Made by a program: the position numbers and the translations under genes. Shown piece by piece: positions 1 through 6,540 of a stretch of DNA of 10,064 nucleotides. Position 1 is the first letter of the stretch. Each line of letters begins with the position of its first letter. The notes beneath the pieces were generated by a model that saw only the letters and a program-made list of their open reading frames with translations, did not search any database and was not told the origin of the DNA. Source of the DNA: CBFGTA01 sp965651595 (GTDB lineage Bacteria > Actinomycetota > Actinomycetes > S36-B12 > UBA10799); the NCBI GenBank assembly GCA_965651595.1, contig CBFGTA010000083.1, positions 1 through 10,064 on the forward strand, written 5' to 3'.

Positions 1-1
1 G

Positions 2-1585
2 CGACTCGTCTACCCCGGCAAGGTCGTCGGCATCGACGCCTCGGAAGACGTCGTGGCCGAAGGCCTCGAAGCGTCCAAGCCGTTTATTCGGGCTCTGTGT
101 CAGGCGCAGCAGGAACTTGCGAACCACGCGGCCAAAGATGTTCAGGAATTCCCTGTCTTCCTCGACTTCCAAGACGACGCGCGCGAAGCTGTCGCTGCCG
201 CAGCCGACTCCCAGGTACGCGAGGCCCTGACCATCGCTGACAAGCAACAGCGGGAAGCCGCACTCGACTCCATCAAGGAATCCGTGCTTGCGGCCCTGGC
301 CGAGCAGTTCGAAGGACGCGAAAAGGAGATCAGCGCCGCTCTGCGCGACGTCACCAAGCAGCAGATCCGCGACCGCATCCTCCGCGACCAGGTCCGTATC
401 GACGGCCGTGGAGTCAGCGATATTCGCGCTCTGACCGCCGAAGTCGACGTCATTCCCCGCGCGCACGGCTCGGCCCTGTTCGAGCGCGGCGAGACGCAGA
501 TCCTCGGCGTCACGACGCTGAACATGCTGCGCATGGAACAGCAACTCGACACGTTGAGCCCGGTCACCCGCAAGCGCTACATGCACAACTACAACTTCCC
601 GCCCTACTCGACCGGTGAGACCGGCCGGGTCGGTTCCCCGAAGCGTCGCGAAATCGGTCACGGTGCCCTCGCTGAGCGGGCACTGGTTCCAGTGCTGCCG
701 ACCAAGGAGGACTTCCCGTACGCCATCCGGCAGGTCTCCGAGGCGCTCGGTTCCAACGGATCCACGTCGATGGGCTCCGTGTGTGCCTCAACGATGAGCC
801 TGCTCAACGCTGGCGTTCCGTTGCGGGCTCCGGTTGCCGGTATCGCCATGGGACTCGTATCGGGAACTGTCGACGGCCAATCCGCGCACGTTGCCCTCAC
901 CGACATCCTGGGAGCCGAAGACGCCTTCGGCGACATGGACTTCAAGGTGGCAGGCACGCGTGACTTCGTGACGGCACTGCAACTCGACACGAAGCTCGAC
1001 GGCATTCCCGCTTCCGTGCTCGCTGCGGCCCTCACCCAGGCCCGCCAGGCACGGATGACGATCCTCGACGTCATGTTGGAAGCCATCGACCGCCCCGACG
1101 AGATGAGCGATTTTGCTCCCCGCATCATCGCCATCACGGTTCCCGTCGACAAGATCGGTGAAGTGATCGGACCCAAGGGGAAGATCATCAACCAGATTCA
1201 AGAAGACACCGGAGCCGACATCACGATCCAAGACGACGGCACGATCTACATTGGCGCGACCGCTGGAGCGGCTGCCGAAGCGGCGCGGGACGCGATCAAC
1301 CAGATCGCCAACCCGACGATGCCCGAGGTCGGCGATCGCTACCTCGGAACCGTCGTGAAGACGACGAACTTCGGAGCGTTCATCAGCCTCACTCCCGGCA
1401 AGGACGGACTCCTCCACATCACTGAGGTGAAGAAGCTCAACGGCGGCAAGCGGGTTGAGCAGGTGGAAGACGTCCTATCGATCGGGCAAAAGGTCGAAGT
1501 GACCGTCAAGGAGATCGACCCTCGCGGGAAGCTTTCTTTGGCCCCGGTTCTCGAGGACGCGAACGCTGGCTCCCCCGCTGAGTAG
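2..1585 (+). CDS. pnp: Polyribonucleotide nucleotidyltransferase (PNPase), 5'-truncated by the window edge
   Basis: PNPase degrades RNA 3'→5' by phosphorolysis, releasing nucleoside diphosphates. It is a cytoplasmic trimer and a core RNA-turnover enzyme. The reading frame is open from base 2 with no start, so 527 C-terminal residues are visible. The family is usually 700–750 residues, so the first RNase PH domain lies upstream. Order seen (visible-residue numbering): all-helical linker about 15–120; second RNase PH domain from about 132 (RIDGRG) to 410, including the RREIGHG and NGSTSMGSVCAS segments; KH domain with GPKG loop at 390–393 (bases 1169–1180); S1 domain from about 444. Catalytic residues are intact: Asp307, Asp313 and Lys315 in EDAFGDMDFK, equivalent to E. 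coli D486/D492/K494. The next gene starts 6 nt after the TAG stop, suggesting cotranscription. Actinobacterial literature often calls this gene gpsI. Confidence 0.97.
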   Translation, partial: RLVYPGKVVGIDASEDVVAEGLEASKPFIRALCQAQQELANHAAKDVQEFPVFLDFQDDAREAVAAAADSQVREALTIADKQQREAALDSIKESVLAALAEQFEGREKEISAALRDVTKQQIRDRILRDQVRIDGRGVSDIRALTAEVDVIPRAHGSALFERGETQILGVTTLNMLRMEQQLDTLSPVTRKRYMHNYNFPPYSTGETGRVGSPKRREIGHGALAERALVPVLPTKEDFPYAIRQVSEALGSNGSTSMGSVCASTMSLLNAGVPLRAPVAGIAMGLVSGTVDGQSAHVALTDILGAEDAFGDMDFKVAGTRDFVTALQLDTKLDGIPASVLAAALTQARQARMTILDVMLEAIDRPDEMSDFAPRIIAITVPVDKIGEVIGPKGKIINQIQEDTGADITIQDDGTIYIGATAGAAAEAARDAINQIANPTMPEVGDRYLGTVVKTTNFGAFISLTPGKDGLLHITEVKKLNGGKRVEQVEDVLSIGQKVEVTVKEIDPRGKLSLAPVLEDANAGSPAE

Positions 1586-1591
1586 CTGGCG

Positions 1592-2968
1592 ATGAAGCTG
1601 CCACTTCCCGGTCAGCAGCGGGCGGGTTCCACTCGCACGCTGCTGACCGGCGACGACGGGGTTCTCGTCAGGCGCACAGTACTGCCCAACGGTCTGCGCA
1701 TCCTGTCCGAATCGCTGCCAGCCACGCGGACGGCAGCAATCGGTGTGTGGACTCAGGTCGGCTCAGTAGACGAGACGCCATCGGCGGCCGGTGCGAGTCA
1801 TTTCCTGGAACATTTGTTGTTCAAGGGAACCGGGCGTCGCGCGGCGATCGACATCTCCCAAGAGATCGAGACTGTCGGCGGCGACATCAACGCGTTCACG
1901 ACCAAAGAGGCCACCTGCTTCCACGCCCGAGTGTTGGCTGACGACTTGCCCGGAGCCACCGACGTCCTCCTCGACATGGTGTTCAACTCCACGATTCCCG
2001 CCTCCGAATACACGTCAGAACAGCGCGTCGTGATCGAAGAGATCGCCATGTACGAAGACGATGCCACCGATGTGGCCTACCAGAACCTGTTCCGCCACCT
2101 GTTCTGCCGCAGCCGTCTCGCCAACCCGATCATCGGCAGCAGCAGATCAATCGCCGAAATGCCGCGCTCGCGGGTGTTGCGGCATTATCGCTCGAACTAC
2201 CAGCCCGACCGAATGGTTGTGACGGCGGTGGGTGCGGTGAACCATCAGCACCTGGTCAAGATGGTGAAGAGAGCCGTGGCGGGATTGTCGCAACCGGATG
2301 CGGAACCGATCGCAGCCCGGGCAGCAACCAAATCTGGTCGCCCGTGTCGACCCACCCCCGGATCAATCGTGGTACGCCCTATCGAGCAGGCTCACGTGAT
2401 GGTTGGGTTCCCCGGCCTGGCCCGAATGGACGACCGCAAGTGGGCGCTGGCCGTGCTGGATACAGCGCTCGGGCGGGGTATGTCGAGTCGGCTGTTTCAA
2501 GAAGTGCGCGAGAAGCGGGGACTTGTGTACTCGGTGCATTCGTTTCGGTCCGCGTTCACCGAATCGGGTGTTTTCGGCGTCTACGCCGGGACGAGTCCCG
2601 GTCAAGTCGACGAGACCCTTGCGGTCATCGCTGATGTGCTCTCGGACGTTGCTCACAACGGTCTCACAGTCGACGAGTTCGAGCGGGCCAAGAGTCAGAT
2701 GCGTGGCAGCTCGATGATCGAATCCGAGGATCCGGGGTCGCGTCTGACCCGCCTCGGCTACGCGGAACTCCTGTCAGGCAACTACGTCACTCTGGGGGAG
2801 GTGCTCGAATCGATGGAACGGGTCACTCTGGACGATGTGAACACCATCGCGGCCCAGGTCCTGCGCCAACAACCCAGCGTGTCGGTGGTAGGGCCGTTCG
2901 ACACCACGACTTCATTCGAGTTTTCGCTGACCGACGCCGGGCCGGGGGTGACCATCCATGTCGGCTGA
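1592..2968 (+). CDS. pepR: M16-family zinc metallopeptidase (PepR / processing-protease-like)
   Basis: A 458-residue peptidase of the pitrilysin/insulinase clan, most like the mitochondrial processing peptidase beta type. The inverted zinc motif HFLEH lies at residues 70–74 (His70 and His74 zinc ligands, Glu73 the catalytic base). The third ligand Glu lies in the VVIEE segment near residue 150, at the classic spacing. The first M16 domain spans about 30–180. The inactive C-terminal M16 domain, about 210–400, carries the SRLFQEVREKRGLVYS segment typical of the R/Y pair. No signal peptide is seen, so it is probably cytoplasmic; the natural substrate is not inferable. It starts 6 nt after pnp with no convincing Shine-Dalgarno, consistent with translational coupling. 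The order pnp–M16 peptidase is conserved in many Gram-positives, including M. tuberculosis gpsI–pepR. Family assignment is firm; the symbol rests on that synteny. Confidence 0.93.
   Translation: MKLPLPGQQRAGSTRTLLTGDDGVLVRRTVLPNGLRILSESLPATRTAAIGVWTQVGSVDETPSAAGASHFLEHLLFKGTGRRAAIDISQEIETVGGDINAFTTKEATCFHARVLADDLPGATDVLLDMVFNSTIPASEYTSEQRVVIEEIAMYEDDATDVAYQNLFRHLFCRSRLANPIIGSSRSIAEMPRSRVLRHYRSNYQPDRMVVTAVGAVNHQHLVKMVKRAVAGLSQPDAEPIAARAATKSGRPCRPTPGSIVVRPIEQAHVMVGFPGLARMDDRKWALAVLDTALGRGMSSRLFQEVREKRGLVYSVHSFRSAFTESGVFGVYAGTSPGQVDETLAVIADVLSDVAHNGLTVDEFERAKSQMRGSSMIESEDPGSRLTRLGYAELLSGNYVTLGEVLESMERVTLDDVNTIAAQVLRQQPSVSVVGPFDTTTSFEFSLTDAGPGVTIHVG
2944..2950 (+). promoter_or_regulatory. Ribosome binding site for dapB
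   Basis: GGGGGTG ends 7 nt before the ATG at 2958 and lies inside the 3' end of the M16 peptidase gene. It supports initiation at 2958, giving an 11-nt overlap with the upstream gene rather than a later start. Confidence 0.55.
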
Positions 2969-3728
2969 TCAGATCGCCGTTGGCGTGATCGGCGCCCGCG
3001 GCAAGATGGGGACGGCCGTGTGCGAGGCGGTACAGGCGGCCGACGGGCTCGAGTTGGTGGCGGCCATCGACGCGGGTGAGACCATCGCCGACCTCGTGTC
3101 GGCGGGCGTGCAAGTGGCAGTCGACTTCACCAACCCGGACGCAGTCGACGCACACGTGCGCGAGTGCGTGGCTGCTGGCATCAGCGTCGTCGTCGGAACC
3201 TCGGGCGTGACCTCGGCGCAACTGTCCGAATGGGACGCAGCGATGCAGGCCTCGGAATCTGAGGTGGCAGTCTTGGTGGCTGCCAACTTCAGCATCGCCG
3301 CCGTCCTCATGATGCGCATGGCCACCCTGGCCGCGCCGTTCTTCGACAGCGTCGAGATCGTCGAACTGCACCACCCGCAGAAACTCGACGCCCCTTCCGG
3401 AACGGCCAACCGCACGGCCGACCTCATCTCGGAGGCACGCCTCGCGGCGGCGGTACCGGCAATGCCCGACGCAACCGTCCACGAAGCGGCTGGCGCCCGT
3501 GGTGCTGTGGTGGGTGACGTGCACGTTCACTCCGTGCGACTCCAAGGTCTCGTGGCGCATCAAGAAGTACTGTTCGGATCCGCCGGGGAGGCCCTCACGA
3601 TCCGGCACGACTCCTTCTCCCGCGAATCTTTCATGCCGGGTGTGATTCTGGCGGTTCGGCACGTCGCTGTGAGCCGTGGTCTGACGGTCGGTCTCGACGG
3701 TCTGCTCGGCTTGTCCGCCGACGGTTAG
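2958..3728 (+). CDS. dapB: 4-hydroxy-tetrahydrodipicolinate reductase (DapB)
   Basis: DapB reduces 4-hydroxy-tetrahydrodipicolinate with NAD(P)H in the diaminopimelate/lysine pathway, feeding peptidoglycan cross-links. It has 256 residues, the normal size. The N-terminal Rossmann nucleotide-binding loop GARGKMG is at 12–18, followed by an acidic residue after the second strand (VAAIDAGE). The VDFT segment is near residues 55–58. The catalytic/substrate motif ELHHPQKLDAPSGTA spans 136–150: His138 corresponds to the E. coli proton donor His159 and Lys142 to Lys163. The C-terminal segment with RHDSFSRESFMPGV closes the substrate domain. The gene overlaps the M16 peptidase gene by 11 nt in a different frame, so the two are almost certainly on one transcript. 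From memory, dapB lies several genes away from pepR in mycobacteria, so direct adjacency here is a compacted version of that neighbourhood. No damage is seen. Confidence 0.97.
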   Translation: MSADQIAVGVIGARGKMGTAVCEAVQAADGLELVAAIDAGETIADLVSAGVQVAVDFTNPDAVDAHVRECVAAGISVVVGTSGVTSAQLSEWDAAMQASESEVAVLVAANFSIAAVLMMRMATLAAPFFDSVEIVELHHPQKLDAPSGTANRTADLISEARLAAAVPAMPDATVHEAAGARGAVVGDVHVHSVRLQGLVAHQEVLFGSAGEALTIRHDSFSRESFMPGVILAVRHVAVSRGLTVGLDGLLGLSADG

Positions 3729-3741
3729 GCAACGCCAACCG

Positions 3742-4197
3742 ATGCGCGCCCGCCCCGTCGCCTTCCTACTCGCCGTCGTTCTCGTCTTCTACTTGTTCAT
3801 CGCCATGGCCTACGGGGTGGCGTTCCTGAGCGCTGGCACCCCGGTGGGAATCGGCCTCGGATTCGCCGTGCTGATCCTGCCTCTGATTGGTGTGTGGGTG
3901 TTGGTGCGCGAATTGCAGTTCGGCCGCGCGGTCGAACGCATGGGCAGGGAACTCGACCCGCAGGTGGCGGCTGCGATCGAACGGTTCTTGGCTGATGTCG
4001 ATTCGGATCACTCCGACCGCCGAGAGACGGCCGACGCGGAGTTTGAACGGGTGAGGCGAGACCTGGCCGATCAAGGCGGAGGGGACAGTTGGGCCGACTG
4101 GTACCGGCTGGCAGTCATCTACGACCAAGCCGGCGACCGCAGTCGCGCCCGCGAATGCATGCGGCACGCCCGACAGATCTACAACGCCGCACCCTGA
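3742..4197 (+). CDS. Small membrane protein with two TM helices and a TPR-like cytoplasmic tail
   Basis: A 151-residue protein of unknown function. Two hydrophobic segments, about residues 6–32 and 36–56, form an N-terminal hairpin. A charged soluble tail follows. Its end, with WADWYRLAVIYDQAGDRSRA and ARQIYN, has the W/Y/A/G spacing of one tetratricopeptide repeat pair, suggesting a protein-docking surface. The ATG lies 13 nt after the dapB stop without a clear Shine-Dalgarno, so it probably rides on the dapB transcript. From memory, M. tuberculosis has a comparable short transmembrane protein immediately after dapB (Rv2772c), so this is likely a conserved actinobacterial dapB neighbour. Topology and function are inferred only; no catalytic motif is visible. 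A role near the cell-wall precursor pathway is guesswork from context. Confidence 0.82.
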   Translation: MRARPVAFLLAVVLVFYLFIAMAYGVAFLSAGTPVGIGLGFAVLILPLIGVWVLVRELQFGRAVERMGRELDPQVAAAIERFLADVDSDHSDRRETADAEFERVRRDLADQGGGDSWADWYRLAVIYDQAGDRSRARECMRHARQIYNAAP

Positions 4198-4199
4198 GC

Positions 4200-4237
4200 G
4201 GCCGAGCAGGTCACTGGCCGAGCAGGTCACTGGCCGA
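4200..4237 (+). repeat. 16-bp tandem duplication in a convergent intergenic gap
   Basis: The unit GGCCGAGCAGGTCACT occurs at 4200–4215 and 4216–4231 without a mismatch, and its first 6 bases recur at 4232–4237. It starts 3 nt after the stop of the membrane-protein gene and fills most of the 48-nt gap before the 3' end of glpD. No strong hairpin with a T-run is present, so it does not look like a classical terminator. Confidence 0.9.
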
Positions 4238-4245
4238 TCCCACCA

Positions 4246-5832
4246 CTACCGGGAGTCGCCGCCCCCGGAGGCGACCGACGACAACAAGTGGTTGACGAAC
4301 TGCACGGCCGGGGCCCGGTCGGCCGGGATGAGTCCCACACGAACTCGCCGGTCCACGATGTCGTCGACTGTTGCCGCCCCCTCGGCCGTAATCGCCCATA
4401 GGGCGTCCACGGCGGTGAGACCGATTTCGCGGCCGTCGCCAGTGGTCGCGAACGGCCGCGTCATGGCCGAATCACCGGCGGCCAGTTCCGCCACGGCGGG
4501 GGCTTCGGCGCCGTAGCGGGCCACCAGTAATCGTGGGACACTCGCGGGGATGTCAACTGTTCCCGAACCCACCAGTCCGACGCGGTGGGAGATGCTTGGT
4601 CGGTCGGTGACGCGGTCCACCGCATCTTGGGCCATTCGCCGGTAGGTAGTGAGTTTGCCACCGGTCACGGTGACGATCTCTCCGGGCTCGCCGATCACGA
4701 GGTGGCGTCGGGAAATGTCGGCTGAGGACCCGGAATCGGCACTGGGCTTGATGAGTGGCCGCAGCCCGGCGTAGGCGCCGAGCGCCATGTCGGGCCGGAT
4801 CTCGGCGCCGACACCAGCCGACAGGACTTCGAGAATCCACTCGACGTCCTCGGCCGGAGCAGTGGCGACGTCGGGAACTGGACCGTCCACTTCCACGTCG
4901 GTAAGACCGACGTATAGCAGGTCGTGAGGCTGAGGCAGGGCGAAAACGTAGCGTCCAAACTGCCCGGGCACCGGGACGGTCATGGCGGCCCGCGGATACC
5001 CCAAGGTGGCAGCGTGCAAGATGACGTGGGTGCCACGGCTGGGCACGAGTTCGATCCGGTCATCGATCGTGCCCGCCCACACGCCGGTCGCGTTGATGAC
5101 GGCCCGGGCCCGGATTGTGTATGAGTCGCCGTGCAGCGAATCGTGGACGACTGCCCCGTCGGCGGCGACGTCAACCGCGCGCGTGTGGGTGAGGATGTGG
5201 CTGCCGTATCCGGCTGCTGTTCGGGCAATGGCGACGACCAACCTCACATCGTCGACGAGCTGTCCGTCCCACACGACTTGCCCTCCCGCCAGATCCGGCA
5301 GTTCGAGGCCCGGCACCAGATGTCGAGCCAAGTCCGAGGACACCGACGAAGGGCTCGGCAACACACGTCGAGCCAGCCCGCTAGCCGACCTCAACGCGTC
5401 GGCCGCTTGGAGTCCGGCGGCAATCACGGCCCGTTCCTTGCGGCTGCTGGAGTGGCGGTGGGCGACGAGTTGGGGCAGTCGGTGAATCAAGTGTGGCGCG
5501 GTGCGGCCCATCAGGATTGCTCGCTCCTGGGCCGACTCCCAAGCAACACCAATCTTGCCGCTAGCCAAATACCGCAGTCCGCCATGGACGAGCTTGCTGG
5601 AGTAGGCACTCGTTCCGTGTCCTAGATCATGCGATTCCACGAGTGCGACCGACATCCCGCGGGTGGCGGCGTCGAGCGCCACTCCGCAGCCGGTGACGCC
5701 GCCGCCGATCACGAGCACGTCAACGACCTCACCGTCGGCTAGTGCGCTCTTGCTGCGCTGGCGGCTGTCCGCGTTGATGAGCGTTGTGGCCAGCGCCGGG
5801 GTTAAGCGAAGGGTACCCCACGGTGACGTCAT
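4246..5832 (-). CDS. glpD: FAD-dependent glycerol-3-phosphate dehydrogenase (GlpD, canonical)
   Basis: Oxidises sn-glycerol 3-phosphate to DHAP with FAD and passes electrons to the quinone pool; normally a peripheral membrane enzyme. It has 528 residues (E. coli GlpD has 501). The FAD Rossmann motif VIGGGVTGCG is at about 41–50 and the ribose-binding Glu is near 66. The signature SSKLVHGGLRYL at 78–89 is intact, with Arg87/Tyr88 matching E. coli Arg54/Tyr55 of the substrate pocket. A conserved His sits in SRGTHVIL, and AGLRPL and GGKLTTYR (391–398) are intact. The C-terminal DAO_C-like helical domain contains EGAATVDDIVDRRVRVGL. About 35 extra N-terminal residues precede the Rossmann fold. 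The ATG overlaps the tetR stop as ATGA with no Shine-Dalgarno, indicating coupling to tetR. Layout matches mycobacterial glpD1 (Rv2249c, from memory). Confidence 0.94.
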   Translation of the reverse strand: MTSPWGTLRLTPALATTLINADSRQRSKSALADGEVVDVLVIGGGVTGCGVALDAATRGMSVALVESHDLGHGTSAYSSKLVHGGLRYLASGKIGVAWESAQERAILMGRTAPHLIHRLPQLVAHRHSSSRKERAVIAAGLQAADALRSASGLARRVLPSPSSVSSDLARHLVPGLELPDLAGGQVVWDGQLVDDVRLVVAIARTAAGYGSHILTHTRAVDVAADGAVVHDSLHGDSYTIRARAVINATGVWAGTIDDRIELVPSRGTHVILHAATLGYPRAAMTVPVPGQFGRYVFALPQPHDLLYVGLTDVEVDGPVPDVATAPAEDVEWILEVLSAGVGAEIRPDMALGAYAGLRPLIKPSADSGSSADISRRHLVIGEPGEIVTVTGGKLTTYRRMAQDAVDRVTDRPSISHRVGLVGSGTVDIPASVPRLLVARYGAEAPAVAELAAGDSAMTRPFATTGDGREIGLTAVDALWAITAEGAATVDDIVDRRVRVGLIPADRAPAVQFVNHLLSSVASGGGDSR

Positions 5833-6461
5833 CGGGCGGTGCCGATGAACGAACGGACTGCATGGTGGAGTTGGGCGTCAGCGTCGGCCGGTTTCATGAC
5901 CTCATCGTATGCGTGGCGCGAGAAGGCGAACGATTGACACATGAGTACCACCGAAATGGCCGCAAAGTCGGGGTTGTCGACCTGGACCGTCTGGTCGTCG
6001 CGGTGGGCGACGGCTCGCCCAATAGCGTCGCGCAATAGTCCGATTGCCAACTGCTGGGTGGCTCCGAAGCGTTCGTGAACTAGAGGCAACAAGATATTGG
6101 GTTCGCTGTCGATGACGGCAGTGAACAAAGGATGGTCCATGATGGCGCGGGTCGTGGCGGTGGCGAGGGAAGCGATGTAGTCGGCCTGGGTCGGGGCGTC
6201 GCTAGCAGTCGTGGCGGATTCGCGAATGACGCGACCGAACTGGTCGGTCAGGACCGCAGCGATCAGGGCGTTCAGATCCCGAAAGTGTCGGTAAGCGGTC
6301 ATTCGAGACACTCCGGCTCGGCGGGAAACCTCGGCGACGCTGGTACCCGAAAGACCCCGATCGAGGATGCAGGCGTATGTCGCGGTCAGCAACGCGGCGC
6401 GGGACGTGCTTCGATGAAGGGGATCGGTTTCCTCGACTGCCTCCGCCAAATGTGACACCAT
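5829..6461 (-). CDS. TetR/AcrR-family transcriptional regulator
   Basis: With the start at 6461 this is a 210-residue one-component repressor. The N-terminal three-helix DNA-binding domain covers about residues 20–66, with the helix-turn-helix in SVAEVSRRAGVSRMTAYRHF (41–60). The rest is a helical ligand/dimer domain with no recognisable ligand signature. An in-frame ATG at 6542 would add 27 Pro/Arg-rich residues and overlap the start of the divergent flavoprotein gene. The 6461 ATG is preferred because the family rarely has that extension and because a TACAGT −10-like box sits 7 nt upstream, consistent with a leaderless mRNA. It is first in a two-gene unit with glpD (ATGA overlap) and divergent from the AGPS-like gene, so it most likely represses both and itself. 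A fatty-acyl or glycerophosphate-type effector is inference from context only. Confidence 0.88.
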   Translation of the reverse strand: MVSHLAEAVEETDPLHRSTSRAALLTATYACILDRGLSGTSVAEVSRRAGVSRMTAYRHFRDLNALIAAVLTDQFGRVIRESATTASDAPTQADYIASLATATTRAIMDHPLFTAVIDSEPNILLPLVHERFGATQQLAIGLLRDAIGRAVAHRDDQTVQVDNPDFAAISVVLMCQSFAFSRHAYDEVMKPADADAQLHHAVRSFIGTAR

Positions 6462-6477
6462 GTGAGAAACTGTAACA
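6451..6477. promoter_or_regulatory. Candidate TetR operator: three 7-bp half-sites at 10-bp period
   Basis: TGTGACA (6451–6457), TGTGAGA (6461–6467) and TGTAACA (6471–6477) repeat with an exact 10-bp phase. The outer two are quasi-palindromic TGTnACA boxes, so the array also has inverted symmetry as expected for a dimeric TetR pair. It covers the proposed tetR −10 box and start codon and lies 64–90 nt upstream of the divergent flavoprotein ATG. The sequence pattern is directly visible; binding by the adjacent regulator is inferred. Confidence 0.5.
6469..6474 (-). promoter_or_regulatory. Candidate −10 element for leaderless tetR-glpD transcript
   Basis: On the minus strand TACAGT fits the actinobacterial TAnnnT −10 pattern. 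Seven bases separate it from the A of the ATG at 6461, the spacing expected if transcription starts at the start codon itself. No good −35 hexamer is seen at 17–18 bp spacing, which is common in actinobacteria. It overlaps the candidate operator. Confidence 0.4.
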
Positions 6478-6526
6478 GGCGGGGCCGTCGGACGGGTCCA
6501 CCTGCGGACAGCAAGTCCCGGTGACG

Positions 6527-6533
6527 AAGGAGG
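6527..6533 (+). promoter_or_regulatory. Strong Shine-Dalgarno for the flavoprotein gene
   Basis: AAGGAGG ends 7 nt before the ATG at 6541 and only 1 nt before an in-frame ATG at 6535. The spacing decides the start: 6541 is used and 6535 is too close. It is the best ribosome binding site in the window, implying efficient translation once transcribed. Confidence 0.8.
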
Positions 6534-6540
6534 AATGCAC

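Noticed and set aside
658..1417. Long antisense open frames opposite pnp
   Set aside because: No recognisable domain, and the PNPase frame with catalytic residues explains the stretch.
2823..3662. 279-codon open frame antisense to dapB
   Set aside because: His/Arg-rich composition typical of the complement of GC-rich coding DNA; dapB on the other strand is unambiguous.
4200..4237. Tandem repeat as a CRISPR or attachment site
   Set aside because: Units abut with no spacers, and no integrase, tRNA or cas gene is present.
4255..4275. GTCGCC/GGCGAC 6-bp hairpin as a terminator for the left operon
   Set aside because: It lies within the glpD coding end, has a 9-nt loop and no T-run, so a terminator call is not supported.
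6535..6540. Two-codon longer start (ATG at 6535) for the AGPS-like flavoprotein
   Set aside because: It lies 1 nt after AAGGAGG, too close for initiation; the ATG at 6541 has ideal 7-nt spacing.
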